Assembly: GCF_001187435.1 (NCBI RefSeq)
Contig: NZ_LFXA01000003.1
Span: 62,001 to 126,000 of the forward strand
Length of the DNA stretch: 64,000 bases
Reading direction: 5' to 3'
Source of the DNA: Streptomyces caatingaensis
Lineage (GTDB): Bacteria; Actinomycetota; Actinomycetes; Streptomycetales; Streptomycetaceae
The notes beneath the pieces are model-generated. The model was given only the letters and a program-made list of their open reading frames with translations, ran no database searches and was not told the origin of the DNA. Position numbers and translations under genes: made by a program. This document shows positions 62,601-64,000 of the stretch, piece after piece (positions within the stretch are counted from its first letter, which is position 1; each line of letters opens with the position of its first letter).

Positions 62601-63458
62601 TCAGGCGCACTGCCAGGTGAACATCGCCCGGTCGAAGCGCCGTCGGGCCAGATCCTCGGGGCGTACGAGCCAGTAGAGGGTGCCGCAGTCGCCCCACATC
62701 ATGCCGGCGTCGTCGTCCGAGTCGAACTGGGCGAGCAGGGTCCAGCGCAGGGCCTCCTGCGCGATGCGGGGGTCGTCCCACGGCGGGCTGCCGAGCGCCC
62801 CGCGGGCGACCTCCGACTCCACCTCGTCCTGCACGGGCTCGGCGTGGCCGCCGACGCGGTGCTCCGGGCTCTCCGAGAGCTCCCACAGGGCGTCCTCGAA
62901 CTCCTCGTCCCGCAGCGGGTGGTCGTCGGGCACCGCCCCGAACTCCCGGTGCACGACGGGGTGCCACAGGTACGGCGCTGTGGTCACCGGGCGTGCCGTC
63001 AGCGGTATCGCGGGGTACGGCCGGATCCCCTCCGGTGCCGGGTGCTCGACGAGGCGGACGCCCTCCGGCACGTACAGCACCCGTGCCCCGGCCCGGCTGC
63101 CGGGGTCGTCGGGGGCGACCACCGCCTCGCCGTCGTCCACCTGCCCGTCGAAGAAGAAGAACGCGAGTGTGCCGTCGGCCGGCAGCGCGATGTCGAGGCC
63201 GGCCGACGGCAGGGCGGCGCAGTCGAGCGAGGCGACGAACGAGAGCGGTCCGTGCCCCTCCCACACCGGCCGCTCCTCGTTCTCCGGCAGCTCGGGCAGG
63301 CCGCCGAGCCGGCCCACGACCGGCTCGGCCGCCCCCTCCGCGGCCCTCTCCAGCCGCAGACCCGGCCTCAGCAGGCCGATCCAGCGCTCGGCGACGTCCT
63401 CCGGAAGGTGCCGGCGGGCGAGCGCGTGCAGTGCGTCATCGGTGGTGCTCCGTGTCAT
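62601..63458 (-). CDS. DUF1963-like protein
   Basis: 285 residues, acidic, soluble. It shows the DUF1963 (YwqG-like) pattern: VGRLGGLPELPENEERP near the N-terminus, LSFVASLDC, LAFFFFDGQVDD and a C-terminal LLAQFDSDDDAGMMWGDCGTLYW. Function of the family is unknown. ATG 63458. It converges with the esterase gene, 6 bases between stops. Confidence 0.85.
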   Translation of the reverse strand: MTRSTTDDALHALARRHLPEDVAERWIGLLRPGLRLERAAEGAAEPVVGRLGGLPELPENEERPVWEGHGPLSFVASLDCAALPSAGLDIALPADGTLAFFFFDGQVDDGEAVVAPDDPGSRAGARVLYVPEGVRLVEHPAPEGIRPYPAIPLTARPVTTAPYLWHPVVHREFGAVPDDHPLRDEEFEDALWELSESPEHRVGGHAEPVQDEVESEVARGALGSPPWDDPRIAQEALRWTLLAQFDSDDDAGMMWGDCGTLYWLVRPEDLARRRFDRAMFTWQCA

Positions 63459-63622
63459 GGGGACGATGATGCACGGCCCCACTGACAACGGGCCGTCCGG
63501 AGCGTGACGTTCCGGGCCCGTCCGCCGCCCCGGCGCTTTCACCTGATCGCCGCCGCGAAGACCGCGGACTTTCCGTCCCGGTGTGTTTATGTCGGATCCG
63601 ATCATCTGTGAGGGAGTGGCGC

Positions 63623-64000
63623 GTGAGACGGCTTTCGGTGATTTCGTCCCTGGTCCTTCCGCTGACGCTCGCCGCGTGGCTGTCCCCCGCGCCGGCGCAG
63701 GGCGCCCGGGCCCCCTCCGCGCCGCCCCTGGTGTGGGGGGCGTGCCCCCGGCTCTCCCAGGGGGCCGTCCCGGCGGGATGGCAGTGCGGGAGCCTGGAGG
63801 TCCCGCTCTCCTACTCCGGCGGGGCCGGGAGCCGGCAGACCGTCAGGCTCGCGCTGGCCCGCCGGCCAGCGCGCGGGCCGGGCCGGCGGCTGGGCGTCCT
63901 GTTCGGCAACCCCGGCGGCCCCGGCGCCGACGGCCTGGGCTTCACCGGCCTGTTCCAGACCGTGGTGGGCAGGGCCGCCGACCGCTACGACCTGGTGACG
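63623..64000 (+). CDS. Secreted alpha/beta hydrolase, N-terminal part
   Basis: 126 residues before the window edge. A signal peptide (VRRLSVISSLVLPLTLAAWL, cleavage near AQG) is followed by WGACP, WQCGSLEVPLSY and LFGNPGGPGADG, the oxyanion-hole region of the tripeptidyl-aminopeptidase-like (TAP) hydrolases common in Streptomyces. The nucleophile elbow lies beyond the window. GTG 63623 with AGGGAG upstream. Confidence 0.82.
   Translation, partial: MRRLSVISSLVLPLTLAAWLSPAPAQGARAPSAPPLVWGACPRLSQGAVPAGWQCGSLEVPLSYSGGAGSRQTVRLALARRPARGPGRRLGVLFGNPGGPGADGLGFTGLFQTVVGRAADRYDLVT

Overview
The window looks like a Streptomyces chromosome segment. The evidence is very high GC throughout, GTG/TTG starts, GTGA/ATGA start-stop overlaps, actinobacterial families (DUF1707, LGFP repeats, nSTAND1-WD40 proteins), a Zur-type set of alternative ribosomal proteins and two biosynthetic gene cassettes. 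No rRNA, tRNA, CRISPR array, insertion sequence or integrase was seen. All names rest on motif reading of translated sequence, without database searches.

Layout. (1) 1-1825: end of an amino-acid-permease-like gene and a PAP2-type membrane phosphatase. (2) 1890-7698: a cobalamin riboswitch, then a five-gene valine-catabolism operon (mmsA, acyl-CoA dehydrogenase, hydroxyisobutyryl-CoA hydrolase, mmsB, enoyl-CoA hydratase). (3) 8049-14173: an orphan three-gene cassette of KS-AT-DH-ACP iterative PKS, HemN-like radical SAM enzyme and discrete ketoreductase. This is the core gene set known from polycyclopropanated jawsamycin, here without its nucleoside genes. (4) 14462-20279: housekeeping and secreted genes (DUF1707, VanX-like dipeptidase, methyltransferase, LGFP protein, serine hydrolase). 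(5) 20310-24263: HTH-nSTAND1-WD40 protein. (6) 25083-27847: a beta-lactamase locus of the blaL/blaA/blaB type. (7) 29042-48188: fourteen tightly packed minus-strand genes, followed by a divergent MFS exporter (48414-49967).

Region 7 is the most unusual biosynthetic locus. It has a formyltransferase-adenylation(Gly-like)-PCP protein and a PP-loop ATPase of the kind linked to oxazole formation. It also has a KS-ACP PKS with a vestigial AT, two tandem pairs of one intact and one active-site-less ketosynthase, and a free ACP. An acyl-CoA ligase, two aldehyde dehydrogenases, an SDR, a TrpB-like PLP enzyme and a hotdog thioesterase complete it. My inference is a formylglycine/oxazole-primed acyl chain built by discrete KS pairs and then trimmed or reduced and joined by a PLP enzyme. 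No KR, DH or active AT lies inside this operon, so these would come from elsewhere, possibly fatty acid synthase.

(8) 50109-53747: a SpoIIE-type phosphatase, then zinc-free ribosomal protein paralogues (S14, L28, L33, L31, S18) with a COG0523-like protein, divergent around a perfect Zur-box-like palindrome. (9) 53772-55449: a metallo-beta-lactamase-fold hydrolase and two small cysteine-rich proteins. (10) 55489-60344: a caspase-nSTAND1-WD40 protein translationally coupled to a small EACC1-like membrane protein, a candidate conflict or programmed-death system. (11) 60408-64000: TetR regulator with divergent carboxylesterase, a DUF1963-like protein, and the start of a secreted alpha/beta hydrolase.
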